From: an uncultured Acidobacteriota bacterium | Lineage (GTDB): Bacteria; Acidobacteriota; Terriglobia; Bryobacterales; Bryobacteraceae | Direction: 5' to 3' | Assembly (NCBI GenBank): GCA_902826685.1 | Contig: CADEFT010000010.1 | Location: forward strand, 124,001-188,000 | Length of the DNA: 64,000 nucleotides | Shown: positions 55,705-64,000 of the stretch, in pieces | How the letters are laid out: the number at the start of each line of letters is the position of its first letter | Position numbering within the stretch: position 1 is the stretch's first letter | Notes under the pieces: generated by a model | The model's input: the letters and a program-made list of their open reading frames with translations, nothing else | Told to the model about the DNA's origin: nothing | The model's database searches: none | Translations under genes and position numbers: made by a program

Positions 55705-56870
55705 CGAATCTCCCTTACCAGTTTGCCGTTAATGATGACGGCGGTGGCGTGCGTGGTGTACTCAAGCGGATCGCCATCGTAAAGGGCGAGGTCGGCGTCC
55801 TTACCGGGTTCAAGAGAGCCCACGCGCCTGTCCATTCCAAGCAGCCGCGCCGCGTCGATGGTGACGCTCGCCAGTGCCTGCTCCTTGGTCAGCCCGTGGG
55901 CGGCGGCGGCGCCCGCTTCAAACAAGACGACGCGCGTCTTTGGGACGTAGCTTTCAAATCCGCTTTGGAGCGCGAAGGGAATGCCGGCGGCACGCAGTTT
56001 CGAAGCTGTCTCGAAACTCAGATTCTCCGTCTCGCCGCCCGAGCGGGCCATGGTGGGATGCACGATGACCGGGAAGCCAGAAGCCTTGATCTGCGGCAGC
56101 ACCTCGTAGGCTTCGGCCGCCCCATCGAGAACGAGTTTGAACGAAAACTCCTTGGCGATGCGAATGGCGGTGAGGATGTCGTGCGAGCGGTGGACGGTGA
56201 CCATCAGCGGCAACTCGCCGCTCAGCACGCGCGCCAGAGCGTCCAGGCGCAGGTCGCGGGGCTTGTCGGACTTGGCGGCGTACTCTTTGGCTTTGATCAA
56301 CTCGGCGCGGAGCAGGGCCACGGCCTTGGCGGTGGTGCCGGGGGCCTTGCCTTGCTCGGCGCGGGCCGATGGGCCGAGCGTGGCGGCGATCATCGCTCCG
56401 GCGGTTACGACATCGCTATCGGTGGGACCGCCGGCGGTCTTGATCACCATGGTCTGTCCGCTGATGAGCGCACCGGGGCCATGGCCGGTGTGGATGGTGG
56501 TGACGCCCATGTTGCGCACAAAGCCCACCAGTTCGTCGCGCGGGTTGTAGGCATCGATGGCGCGCAACTCCGGCTGCAGAGGCGCGCTACGTTCCAACTG
56601 CTCCTGGTCGTGGGCCTGGTTGAGCCATCCGGTGAGGCCGACGACGGTATGCGCGTCGATCAAGCCCGGCGTGACGACGGCGGCTTGTACAGTGCGGTAT
56701 CCGGCGGGCGTGCCGATCTGGGCGAGCGTGCCGACACGCTCGATCCTGCCGTCGCGGACAAGTACCACGCCGTCGCGAATGGGCTCGCCGGCCATGGTGT
56801 AGACGAGGCCGCCGCGGACGAGCAGCGGCTGCGCTTGGGCGGCGAGCGCCAGGAGAAGGGCGATCCACAT
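55701..56870 (-). CDS. Amidohydrolase family protein with altered metal site
   Basis: About 389 residues from ATG 56870, with a signal peptide (MWIALLLALAAQAQP). It is an imidazolonepropionase-like amidohydrolase: LVRGGLVYTMAGEPIRDGVVLVRDGRIERVG at the beginning and GSLEPGKDADLALYDGDPLEY at the end. The first metal motif, normally HxH after VTPGLID, reads DAHTVVG, so the second His is absent. Its immediate upstream neighbour is a paralogue with an intact HxH. It may be non-catalytic or use different ligands. Confidence 0.9.
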   Translation of the reverse strand: MWIALLLALAAQAQPLLVRGGLVYTMAGEPIRDGVVLVRDGRIERVGTLAQIGTPAGYRTVQAAVVTPGLIDAHTVVGLTGWLNQAHDQEQLERSAPLQPELRAIDAYNPRDELVGFVRNMGVTTIHTGHGPGALISGQTMVIKTAGGPTDSDVVTAGAMIAATLGPSARAEQGKAPGTTAKAVALLRAELIKAKEYAAKSDKPRDLRLDALARVLSGELPLMVTVHRSHDILTAIRIAKEFSFKLVLDGAAEAYEVLPQIKASGFPVIVHPTMARSGGETENLSFETASKLRAAGIPFALQSGFESYVPKTRVVLFEAGAAAAHGLTKEQALASVTIDAARLLGMDRRVGSLEPGKDADLALYDGDPLEYTTHATAVIINGKLVREIR

Positions 56871-56871
56871 G

Positions 56872-58161
56872 CTATCGCTCCTCCTCTTCCCCGCAAAGGT
56901 GAAGGGCGTGCCCCTGGTCATGGCTGGCGCCGGGGCCGCCGGTGGCGTAGAGCCTGTCCTTGGGATCGGCACGGTCGAAGACCTTGACGCCGTCTACCCA
57001 TGTTTCGAGCACATGGGAGTAGACGCTCAATGGATCGCCGGAGAGGATGACGAGGTCGGCGTCCTTGCCCGGTTCGAGGGAGCCGACGCGGGACTGCATA
57101 TCGAGCATGATGGCGCCTGCCATGGTCATCGCATAGAGCGCCTTTTCGCGCGCCAGACCGCCCCGAACGGCGAGCGCGGCCGAGCGCAGGAACCAGCGGG
57201 AATCGGTGACGCCGTCGTCGGTATGAAAGCCGACCAGTACGCCGGCGCGATCGAGGATGCCGGCGGTGGAGTAGTTGTTGTCCTTGGCTTCGATCTTGCC
57301 GCCGGGCGAATCGATGACGATCAGCGAGCAGGGCGCCTTGGCGGCGGCAATCTCATTGGGAACGGCCCAGCCGTCGCTGACATGCTGCAGCACGATTTTG
57401 AACTGGAACTCTTTGGCGAGGCGAAGAGCGGTGAGGATGTCGTCGTGGCGGTGTGTGTGGAAGTGGGCCACGCGGCGGCCTTCCAGGACCTCGATCAAAC
57501 CTTCCATGCGCAGATCGCGCGCGGGAAGCTTCGAGGCGTCGCCGGCGGCCGTGCGAATCTTGTCGCGATATTCCTGCGCTTTGATGAACTGCTCGCGCAC
57601 CAGGGCGGCGGCTTTGGCGCGCGTGCCAGGGCGGGGACCGGCGCCCCGTGGGTTCGTTCCGTTGGCGAATTTCATGCCGCCGGAGGGCTTGCCATCGGGG
57701 CCCGGAACGATCAGTTCGTCGATGGTCTTACCGTCGCGCAGTTTGAGGTAGAGGGTCTGGCCGCTGTTGAGCAAACCGGAGCCGGGCATGACATTGGCTA
57801 CGGTGATGCCGCCCGCCTGCGCTTTTTGCAGCCGCGCGTCGCGCACATTGATGGAATCGAGCACGCGCACGTCCGGGTGAATGGCGGCGGTCGAATCGCC
57901 GCCATCGACGCCGCCGATGTGAGAATGCGTATCGACGAGGCCGGGCATGATGACCTTGCCCTTGGCATCGATGACGCGCGCGCCGGCGGGCGTCGCGATG
58001 GAAGCTCCGACCGCGGAGATCTTTCCATTCTGGATGACGACGGTGCCGGAGGCGATCTCCGGGCCGGCGATGGGCACGATGCGGGCGCCGGTGAAGGCGA
58101 TGGCACCGGTTTGCGCCCAGGCGGCCGCGGCGCAGAATACCGCGATGCCAAGCTTATACAT
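56872..58161 (-). CDS. Secreted amidohydrolase family protein
   Basis: About 429 residues from ATG 58161, with a signal peptide (LGIAVFCAAAAWAQ). The metal-binding HxH is in MPGLVDTHSHIGG, further His in AHFHTHRHDD and GFHTDDG, and the C-terminal GSLEPGKDADLVILSGDPL is typical of the superfamily. It probably hydrolyses a peptide-, hydantoin- or lactam-like substrate in the periplasm. It ends 1 bp before its paralogue starts; the two form a pair often seen in Acidobacteriota. Confidence 0.91.
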   Translation of the reverse strand: MYKLGIAVFCAAAAWAQTGAIAFTGARIVPIAGPEIASGTVVIQNGKISAVGASIATPAGARVIDAKGKVIMPGLVDTHSHIGGVDGGDSTAAIHPDVRVLDSINVRDARLQKAQAGGITVANVMPGSGLLNSGQTLYLKLRDGKTIDELIVPGPDGKPSGGMKFANGTNPRGAGPRPGTRAKAAALVREQFIKAQEYRDKIRTAAGDASKLPARDLRMEGLIEVLEGRRVAHFHTHRHDDILTALRLAKEFQFKIVLQHVSDGWAVPNEIAAAKAPCSLIVIDSPGGKIEAKDNNYSTAGILDRAGVLVGFHTDDGVTDSRWFLRSAALAVRGGLAREKALYAMTMAGAIMLDMQSRVGSLEPGKDADLVILSGDPLSVYSHVLETWVDGVKVFDRADPKDRLYATGGPGASHDQGHALHLCGEEEER

Positions 58162-58173
58162 ACCGGTCCAAGT

Positions 58174-58179
58174 TACCAT
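58174..58179 (+). promoter_or_regulatory. Candidate -10 box (TACCAT) for asnS
   Basis: TACCAT ends 8 nt before the asnS ATG. The intervening bases have no ribosome-binding site, so a leaderless mRNA is suggested. Confidence 0.4.
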
Positions 58180-58187
58180 GAATCTTT

Positions 58188-59582
58188 ATGATTTCAGCCG
58201 ATCAGTACATTCGAAGCTGGCTGGCGAAAGAGCCTGGCGCTAAAGCCACCGTGCAAGGTTGGGTGAAGACGCGGCGCGACAGCAAAGACGTACATTTCGT
58301 CCAGATCAACGACGGATCGTGCTTTGCCGACATGCAGGTGGTATTCGATGCAGGCGTGGTGGAAGCGGACGCGATGGCGCAGGTGACCACGGGCGCTTGT
58401 GTACGGGTGACAGGAACGCTGGTGGCTTCGCCGGGCAAGGGACAGGCGGTGGAGCTTCGCGGGGAATCGCTGGAGGTGGTGGGTACGGCTCCGGCGGAAA
58501 CCTATCCGATGCAGAAGAAGAAGGTGAACCTGGAGACTCTGCGCGAGTTCCAGCATTTCCGCGCGCGCAGCAACACCTTCGGCGCCGTCTTTCGTGTGCG
58601 TAACGCGCTGGCGTTCGCCATTCACAAATTTTTCCAGGAGCACGGATTTCTCTACGTCCACACGCCGATTCTGACAACCTCGGACGCCGAAGGCGCGGGT
58701 GCGATGTTTCAGGTGACGACGCTCGACATGATGAACGCGCCGCGGCGCGTGGAGACGCCTGGCATCGATTTCCAATCGGACTTTTTCGGCAAGCCCGCCT
58801 TTCTTACCGTCAGCGGACAACTGGAAGGGGAGATCTTCGCGCTGGCCTTCACCAACGTCTACACGTTCGGGCCGACGTTCCGCGCCGAGAACTCGAATAC
58901 GCCGCGCCATCTGGCCGAGTTCTGGATGATCGAGCCGGAGATGGCGTTCTGTGAACTGGCCGGCAACATGAAGCTGGCCGAATCTTTTTTGAAGTACCTG
59001 ATTCGCGACATCCGGGCCAACTGCGCGGCAGATCTCGAATTTTTCCAGAAGCTTTATGAACCGGGTCTGCTCGACAAGCTGGACAACGTGGCGGGCAGCG
59101 AGTTCGCGCACGTGCCCTATACGGAGGCGATTTCGATTCTCGAAAAGTCGGGCAAGACGTGGGAGTTCCCCGTGTTTTGGGGATGCGATCTGCAAAGCGA
59201 GCATGAGCGCTACCTGACCGAGGAGACGTTCAAGCGGCCGGTGATCGTCACCGATTATCCGAAGAAGATCAAAGCCTTCTACATGCGGGCGAACGAAGAC
59301 GGACGGACGGTGCGGGCGATGGACGTGCTGGCACCGGGCATCGGCGAGATCATCGGAGGCAGCCAGCGCGAGGAGCGTCACGACGTGCTGGTGGAGCGCA
59401 TCCGCGAGCAGGGGCTCGACGAAAAGCACTACTGGTGGTATCTCGATTTGCGCCGTTACGGCAGCGCGCCGCACTCAGGCTTCGGCCTGGGCTTTGAGCG
59501 GATGATGATGTACGTGACCGGCATGAAGAACATCCGGGACGTGATTCCGTTCCCGCGGACGCCGGGGCACGCCGAGTTTTGA
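58188..59582 (+). CDS. asnS: Asparaginyl-tRNA synthetase
   Basis: A 464-residue class IIb synthetase. The OB-fold anticodon-binding domain ([24 protein letters not shown]) is followed by class II motifs: [15 protein letters not shown] and motif 2 [23 protein letters not shown], which is AsnRS-specific, and motif 3 [15 protein letters not shown]. It charges tRNA-Asn directly. Length and motifs agree with bacterial AsnRS. It is convergent with the following gene, 3 bp apart. Confidence 0.96.
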   Translation: MISADQYIRSWLAKEPGAKATVQGWVKTRRDSKDVHFVQINDGSCFADMQVVFDAGVVEADAMAQVTTGACVRVTGTLVASPGKGQAVELRGESLEVVGTAPAETYPMQKKKVNLETLREFQHFRARSNTFGAVFRVRNALAFAIHKFFQEHGFLYVHTPILTTSDAEGAGAMFQVTTLDMMNAPRRVETPGIDFQSDFFGKPAFLTVSGQLEGEIFALAFTNVYTFGPTFRAENSNTPRHLAEFWMIEPEMAFCELAGNMKLAESFLKYLIRDIRANCAADLEFFQKLYEPGLLDKLDNVAGSEFAHVPYTEAISILEKSGKTWEFPVFWGCDLQSEHERYLTEETFKRPVIVTDYPKKIKAFYMRANEDGRTVRAMDVLAPGIGEIIGGSQREERHDVLVERIREQGLDEKHYWWYLDLRRYGSAPHSGFGLGFERMMMYVTGMKNIRDVIPFPRTPGHAEF

Positions 59583-59585
59583 TCG

Positions 59586-60899
59586 CTACTGTTGAGCGGC
59601 GGTGTTGCCGGCTTTGGCTCCGGCGAATTTTTCGACTTCGGCGAGCTGCTTTTTGACCATGGCCGCTTCCTGCCCGTCGGCGGGCACGGTGGCGAGGTAG
59701 CCTTTCATGTTTTCCATGGCGCCGTTGTAATCCTGCTTCTGGGCGAGGATGATGCCTAGGACGTGCTTCATTTTCGGAATGCGGTTATTGGCGTCGAGCT
59801 TCATTCCTTCGCGCACGCTCTTTTCGGCGTCATCGAGCTTTTGCAGGTTCAGGTTGGCTACCGAGTTGATGAAGTAGGCCTGCGGAAAATCGAAGGGGTT
59901 CAGCTTGACGGCGCGCTCACTGGCTTCGGCGGCCTCTTTCCATTTGTTATCGCGGGCCCAGAGGAAGGCCATCTGCACGTAGGGTTTCACTAGCTTTGCG
60001 TCGGCGGCCAAGGCTTCGGTGTAGGCTTTTTGAGCGCCTTCATTGTCGTTCTGCGCCTCGAGCATTTGACCGAGCTCGGTCCAGGCGTTGGCGTACTTGG
60101 GATAAAGGGCGACGGCTTTTTCGTATTCCTTCTGCGCCTCGGCGGGTTTCTTCTTGCGGGCGAGATCGCGCGCCTTCTCGTAAGCCTTACGCGCATCCTT
60201 GGGCGCGGCGGCGGAGGTGACGCTGACGGTGAGACCTTCGACGTTGCCCATGCGGCGCAGGATGATGGTGCCGACGTCGGGATTGTCCATCATGCGGCGT
60301 CCGGCGAGGGGCACGGCTTCGGAGCGGTAGCCGGCGAGCACGGCACGAATCTCGCAGCCCATCAGGTCGCGTTCACTGACGCCGCGGCCGCCGCTCATGC
60401 CGCCGAAGCCGCCGAAGCCGGGCGAGGCACCGCGCTGTTGACCCGGCGCGTTGTCGAAGCCGCCGCCAAGCGGATCGTTGCCGATGCTGGCGTCCTGCAT
60501 CATGCCCTGGTTCTGGCCGAGCTGGAAGCTGAAGCGGCCTTTGGAATCGGTGTAGGCTTCCGGTCTCGGGCTGCCATTGCAGACCCGTTCGATGGTGACC
60601 GATTCGGGCGGCGCGGTGCCGTCTTCGAGCACCACTTTTCCGGACAGGAAGATGGGGCGCGCCTGTTCAGGGAAACGCTGCTGTTGCTGCTGCCGGTCGT
60701 TGGGGAAGGGATTCTGCTGCCCTGGGTTGCGGCCTCCGCCTCCCGGCAATCCTCCGGGAGAGCCGGTGTTCGGTGCGCCGGTCGCGGGAGCGCCCTGGCC
60801 GGGTCCGGCGGCGGGGGCTTGATCTTGGGCGACAGCCGAGGAAATGGCAACGGCCGTTACGATGGCGATCTGGAGCTGCAGCGAAGACGGGAACCGCAT
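59586..60899 (-). CDS. Secreted TPR protein with Gly/Pro/Gln-rich N-terminus
   Basis: A 437-residue protein with a signal peptide (IAIVTAVAISSAVAQ), then a low-complexity Gly/Pro/Gln linker (residues about 27-75), a beta-rich region with similarity to carboxypeptidase-regulatory domains (VVLEDGTAPPESVTIERVC, YTDSKGRFSFQ), and C-terminal TPR repeats (KAYEKARDLARKKKPAEAQKEY, YTEALAADAKLVKPYVQMAF). An AAGGAGGG site precedes the ATG. The role is unknown; it may bind outer-membrane or periplasmic partners. Confidence 0.87.
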   Translation of the reverse strand: MRFPSSLQLQIAIVTAVAISSAVAQDQAPAAGPGQGAPATGAPNTGSPGGLPGGGGRNPGQQNPFPNDRQQQQQRFPEQARPIFLSGKVVLEDGTAPPESVTIERVCNGSPRPEAYTDSKGRFSFQLGQNQGMMQDASIGNDPLGGGFDNAPGQQRGASPGFGGFGGMSGGRGVSERDLMGCEIRAVLAGYRSEAVPLAGRRMMDNPDVGTIILRRMGNVEGLTVSVTSAAAPKDARKAYEKARDLARKKKPAEAQKEYEKAVALYPKYANAWTELGQMLEAQNDNEGAQKAYTEALAADAKLVKPYVQMAFLWARDNKWKEAAEASERAVKLNPFDFPQAYFINSVANLNLQKLDDAEKSVREGMKLDANNRIPKMKHVLGIILAQKQDYNGAMENMKGYLATVPADGQEAAMVKKQLAEVEKFAGAKAGNTAAQQ

Positions 60900-60997
60900 G
60901 TTCCCTCCTTATCGAAGTGGCTGCCGCCGCACCTGGGCAGACGGCGCGAGTGATCCGATTATGTCACAACGCGAACCCAACGGCAGCGCCGGTTGTT

Positions 60998-61003
60998 TAC
61001 AAT
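60998..61003 (+). promoter_or_regulatory. Candidate -10 box (TACAAT) for the lipoprotein gene
   Basis: TACAAT ends 9 nt before ATG 61013. AGGG in between is close to the ATG and could also act as a weak ribosome-binding site. Confidence 0.4.
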
Positions 61004-61012
61004 GATAGGGAA

Positions 61013-61648
61013 ATGAAAGCCCGCCATCGCTTGCTCTTTCTTCCGGCACTGCTTGCCGCGGTTAGCTGTACGGAAGCGCCGAAACAGGAAGTCGTGAAGA
61101 AGAAGGAGCCTGAGAAACCGCCAGAACCCATTACCGGCCGGGCGGCTTTCTTCCAGATGTTCGTGTCGGCGCGGTCCTGGGCGCCCGACGTTCAGCCCGT
61201 GCAACTGGTGAGCCTGCCGATCGAAGGATTTACCAACGCGGTGGATGGAAGGGCCGGGGCCTGGCGGTGCCTGTTCGCGTCGGCATCCAAGGGGAAGCTG
61301 CGCAATTACACCTATTCGGTGACCGAGGCGGGCGGCAACCTGCACAAGGGCGTGTTCCACGAGCCCGGCGAAGTCAACTTCAGCGGATCGGTGGGGCAGG
61401 CCAAGCCGTTTCTCGTGCAGGCATTCAAAATCGACAGCGACGAGGCTTATAAGACGGCGCTGGCAAAGGGCGACGCCGACGATTTCATCAAAAAGAATCC
61501 GAAGGTTCCCGCCAACTACCTGCTCGAGTATACGCCGAGATTCCCGCAGCCGGCGTGGCGCGTCATCTGGGGCGAGACGGTGAGCGCCAGTCAATATTCG
61601 GTGTTCGTGGACGCGGCCACGGGCGGATTCCTGCAAAAAGTCCGGTAA
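61013..61648 (+). CDS. Putative lipoprotein with PepSY-like C-terminus
   Basis: About 211 residues from ATG 61013. The N-terminus has a basic-hydrophobic stretch ending in a lipobox-like AAVSC, so it is likely a lipoprotein with a Lys/Glu/Pro-rich linker (PKQEVVKKKEPEKPPE). The C-terminal end (PAWRVIWGETVSASQYSVFVDAATGGFL) resembles PepSY domains. The function is unknown. A longer frame upstream lies inside the antisense of the TPR gene and is not used. Confidence 0.78.
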   Translation: MKARHRLLFLPALLAAVSCTEAPKQEVVKKKEPEKPPEPITGRAAFFQMFVSARSWAPDVQPVQLVSLPIEGFTNAVDGRAGAWRCLFASASKGKLRNYTYSVTEAGGNLHKGVFHEPGEVNFSGSVGQAKPFLVQAFKIDSDEAYKTALAKGDADDFIKKNPKVPANYLLEYTPRFPQPAWRVIWGETVSASQYSVFVDAATGGFLQKVR

Positions 61649-61695
61649 AAGGCGGCGGCGCCAAGGTGCAGGTTCTTTGGCCATCATGGTGGATT

Positions 61696-61709
61696 GTCTA
61701 CCGGTAGAC
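61696..61709 (+). promoter_or_regulatory. Palindromic operator candidate upstream of padR
   Basis: GTCTACCGGTAGAC is a perfect 14-bp palindrome. It lies just upstream of the TATACT box (61713-61718), inside what would be the spacer of the promoter. A bound PadR dimer would block RNA polymerase, so this is a likely autoregulatory site for the padR-permease operon. Confidence 0.6.
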
Positions 61710-61712
61710 GTG

Positions 61713-61718
61713 TATACT
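61713..61718 (+). promoter_or_regulatory. Candidate -10 box (TATACT) for the padR operon
   Basis: TATACT ends 9 nt before ATG 61728. TGGATT 17 bp upstream (61690-61695) is a weak -35 candidate. There is no ribosome-binding site before the ATG. Confidence 0.5.
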
Positions 61719-61727
61719 GACTCTGTC

Positions 61728-62069
61728 ATGGCACGACACGAAAGCCACAATACCGGGCTGCTGCAAGGCACCCTCAACATGCTGGTTCTGCAAGTGCTCT
61801 CGCTCGGCGCGGCTAACGGGTATGAGATCGCCAAGCGAATCGAAGGGCGGTCGGAGGAGGCGCTGGCGGTCGATCACGGCTCTCTGTATCCGGCGTTGCG
61901 GAGGATGGAGTCGAGCGGCTGGATCACGGCGGAGTGGAAGACTTCGCCGACCAATCGCTCGGCGCGGTACTACTCGCTGACGGCGGCGGGCCGGAAGCAG
62001 ATGGCGGTGGAACGGTCGCGCTGGCGCGCCTCCTCGACGGCTATTGAACGCGTGATGGGGTGGGCGTAA
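61728..62069 (+). CDS. PadR-family transcriptional regulator, acidobacterial type
   Basis: A 113-residue protein with the PadR winged helix: LLQGTLNMLVLQVLSLGAANGYEIAKRIE, DHGSLYPALRRMESSGWITAEWK and SARYYSLTAAGRKQM. This form directly before an FtsX-like permease is characteristic of Acidobacteriota. It probably represses its own operon through the palindrome just upstream. ATG 61728 gives the family-typical N-terminus; a TTG-led extension from 61677 would include the operator and is unlikely. The permease follows after 2 bp. Confidence 0.93.
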   Translation: MARHESHNTGLLQGTLNMLVLQVLSLGAANGYEIAKRIEGRSEEALAVDHGSLYPALRRMESSGWITAEWKTSPTNRSARYYSLTAAGRKQMAVERSRWRASSTAIERVMGWA

Positions 62070-62071
62070 CC

Positions 62072-64000
62072 ATGAAGTGGTTCCGGCGGGATCCCATCGA
62101 CCAGGAGTTGCAGGCTCACTTTGAGATGCTGCGGCAGGAGCGGCTGGAGGCGGGCGATACGCCCGAGCAGGCCGAACGATTCGCGCGTCTGCGTCTGGGC
62201 TCGCGGCCGGCGGCGCGCGAGGCGGTGCTGGATGAAGGCGGATGGCACCGGTTGGAATCGCTGGCGCGGCATCTGAGGTTAGCGCTGCGATCCTACGCGC
62301 GTAACGGCGGCGCCTACATCCTGGCGACGGCCATCCTGAGTCTTGGAATCGGCCTCAGCGTGGCGCTGTTCTCGGTGGTCGACGCGGTGGTGCTGACGCC
62401 GCTGCCGGTGCCGGGCGAAGAGCGGGTTCATCTGATCTGGAAGACGGATCCGGCTCAGCAGGCGCATCTGGTGGGTGAGATGGCCTACGTGGAATTGGGC
62501 GATCTGCAGAACATGGTGCCGGAGATCGAGTCCGTGGCGCTATTTCCGGCAGCGCCGTATGGTAACGGACGCACGGTGCAGCCGGATACAGGCGATCCGG
62601 TGCAAGTCGAATCCTGCCCGGCGACGCCGGATTTCTTCCGGGTTCTTGGGGTAAAGCCGATGCGCGGGCGCGGGTTCGATGCCAGGGAGTCCGCTCCGGG
62701 GGCCGCTCCGGTGGTGGTTCTGTCGGATTGGGCGTGGCGGCGGTATTTCGGGGCGCGGCCGGATGTGCTGAACCAGACGATCCGCGTCAACGGCAGGGGG
62801 CATGAGGTGATCGGGATCATGCCACCGGAGTTTGATTTTCCTCGCGGGGTGGGCCTGTGGGTGAATCTGCCTGTGTCGGCGAACCGCGGTATGACGTGGC
62901 TGCAGGCAGTGGCGCGATCGCGGCCGGGCGTTGGCGCGGACGCCTTGCGAAATTCGACCGATCGCGCCTTCCGGTTGCAGGTGCAGAACCATTCGAAGGA
63001 ATATTCTCCGGCGCAGCGTGCGGTGGTGACGCCTATTCGTGAGTTTTTCGTGGGTTCATCGAAGCCGCAGCTTCTGTTGTCTCTGGCTGCGTCGGTGCTG
63101 CTGCTGCTTTCGGCGTGTGCGAGCGCGGCGAATCTGTTCGTCTCGCGGACGATCGCGCGGCGGCATGAGATTGCGACACGGGCGGCCTTGGGAGCGAGCC
63201 ATGGGCAGATCCTGATGCAGTTTGCCGCCGAGGCCGTGGTGGCGTCGGTCTTCGCGGTTTTTGCCGGCGGTACGTTGGCGGCGGCCGTGTTGCGCGTTCT
63301 GGTCGATTGGGCTCCACCGGATATTCCCCGGCTGGAGAACGCGGCGTTGAACACGAATGCTTTCGCCGTCTCTGTGGCGGCGGCGCTGCTCTCTACATTT
63401 GCTTGCGTGGTGGGACCGGTGGTTCTGTTGCGAAGGCAGATGCTGGCGGGGGCCGCGGGCGGCGGCATCAGGTTGGCCGGATCGCGCTCCGGCACCCGCC
63501 TGCAGCGGACCTTCGTGCTGTTACAGGCGGCGCTGACGGTGACGGTTCTGGTGGCGTCGGCGATGGTGTTTTCCAGTTATCGGGCGCTATTGGCGACCGA
63601 TCTCGGTTTTTCGAGCCGCGACGCGCTGACGGTGAACCTGGCCTTGCGCGGTCCTGACATGAACCCGGAGCGATATCGCCGCACTTACCTCGATCTGATC
63701 GATACGCTGCGATCAAAGCCAGGGGTGACGCATGCGGCCGGGATCCTGCTTCGGCCCCTTGAAGGGCCTATCGGATGGGACACGGCGTATAGCTTCGAGT
63801 TTGAAGACGCGCTGCGCGATCCAACGGCGGTACTGCCCAAGGCCAACTTCGAGGTGGTGACGCCGGGCTATTTCGAGACGGCCGGGATGGCGTTGCAGTC
63901 TGGCCGCGACTTCACGCCGCACGACACCGGTGAGACGGAGAAGGTCGTCATCGTCAGCCGTTCGATCGCGCGGCGCTTCGAGCGCGCCGGGCGCCATCCG
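62072..64000 (+). CDS. Acidobacterial duplicated orphan permease (FtsX/MacB-like), 3' end outside window
   Basis: The visible 643 codons begin MKWFRRDPIDQELQAHFEML, then an N-terminal cytoplasmic helical segment, a membrane span (ILATAILSLGIGLSVALFSVVDAV), a MacB-type periplasmic domain (PATPDFFRVLGVKPMRGRGF, VVVLSDWAWRRYFG), FtsX spans (LLLSLAASVLLLLSACASAANLFVSRTIARR) and the start of a second copy (LQRTFVLLQAALTVTVLVASAMV). There is no ATPase gene in view, as expected for an orphan permease. It is co-transcribed with padR, and probably exports an unknown compound or senses envelope stress. Confidence 0.93.
   Translation, partial: MKWFRRDPIDQELQAHFEMLRQERLEAGDTPEQAERFARLRLGSRPAAREAVLDEGGWHRLESLARHLRLALRSYARNGGAYILATAILSLGIGLSVALFSVVDAVVLTPLPVPGEERVHLIWKTDPAQQAHLVGEMAYVELGDLQNMVPEIESVALFPAAPYGNGRTVQPDTGDPVQVESCPATPDFFRVLGVKPMRGRGFDARESAPGAAPVVVLSDWAWRRYFGARPDVLNQTIRVNGRGHEVIGIMPPEFDFPRGVGLWVNLPVSANRGMTWLQAVARSRPGVGADALRNSTDRAFRLQVQNHSKEYSPAQRAVVTPIREFFVGSSKPQLLLSLAASVLLLLSACASAANLFVSRTIARRHEIATRAALGASHGQILMQFAAEAVVASVFAVFAGGTLAAAVLRVLVDWAPPDIPRLENAALNTNAFAVSVAAALLSTFACVVGPVVLLRRQMLAGAAGGGIRLAGSRSGTRLQRTFVLLQAALTVTVLVASAMVFSSYRALLATDLGFSSRDALTVNLALRGPDMNPERYRRTYLDLIDTLRSKPGVTHAAGILLRPLEGPIGWDTAYSFEFEDALRDPTAVLPKANFEVVTPGYFETAGMALQSGRDFTPHDTGETEKVVIVSRSIARRFERAGRHP

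Overview
The window is a gene-dense, GC-rich stretch of chromosome, almost certainly from an Acidobacteriota bacterium of the Solibacter/Bryobacter (Bryobacterales) type. The best markers are a PadR regulator directly followed by a long FtsX-type permease of the acidobacterial duplicated orphan permease class (right end), an Oar-like TonB-dependent receptor with an N-terminal carboxypeptidase-regulatory-like domain, two DUF1080 proteins, ThuA, enolase-superfamily and amidohydrolase genes, and an exosortase/EpsI pair. No rRNA, tRNA, CRISPR array, insertion sequence or prophage was recognised. No gap between genes exceeds about 220 bp.

Layout. 1-2.8 kb: carB (partial) and carA, a GNAT acetyltransferase and an FMN split-barrel protein. 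2.9-7.9 kb: a secreted VIT/vWA protein, exosortase, EpsI and a serine hydrolase. 8-11.6 kb: a YpdA-like flavoprotein and an alaS gene with an in-frame amber codon and a degenerate editing-site motif. 11.7-16.1 kb: a DUF3108 protein, then the overlapping chain aguB-aguA-TPR-small secreted protein (agmatine to putrescine). 16-21 kb: Nudix, radical SAM and NifU-like genes, then a cofactor run on the minus strand (nadC-birA-coaX-unknown) that diverges from nadD. 21-24.8 kb: nadD, a PhoR/PhoB-like two-component pair, DUF1080 and DUF2188. 24.8-28.6 kb: prepilin peptidase, two glycosyltransferases, a site-2 protease and HU. 28.6-29.7 kb: flavin reductase and a RelE-type toxin-antitoxin pair. 29.8-33 kb: the TonB-dependent receptor. 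33-38.7 kb: phosphoketolase, membrane pyrophosphatase and a viroplasmin/RNase H protein. 38.7-47.4 kb: a BNR-propeller/aminotransferase fusion, an MBL-like/ThuA fusion, a large esterase, PilZ, EamA, DUF1080 and an HDAC-family deacetylase. 47.4-51.1 kb: a 952-residue membrane-anchored coiled-coil protein with a helix-hairpin-helix end, and a BON-OmpA protein. 51.3-58.2 kb: a B3 metallo-beta-lactamase/PQQ-propeller/EF-hand fusion and a five-gene-region of enolase, serine hydrolase and paired amidohydrolases. 58.2-64 kb: asnS, two secreted proteins, PadR and the partial permease.

The most interesting points are: the alaS gene (amber codon plus loss of two zinc-ligand residues of the editing site); two genes whose only sensible start is CTG (nadD and the RNase H-like gene); a recurring -10 box placed 6-10 nt before start codons, suggesting leaderless mRNAs; three unusual domain fusions; and the coiled-coil/OmpA pair, which could form a link between peptidoglycan, inner membrane and cytoplasm. 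Functions are inferred from sequence motifs read by eye; no database search was run.
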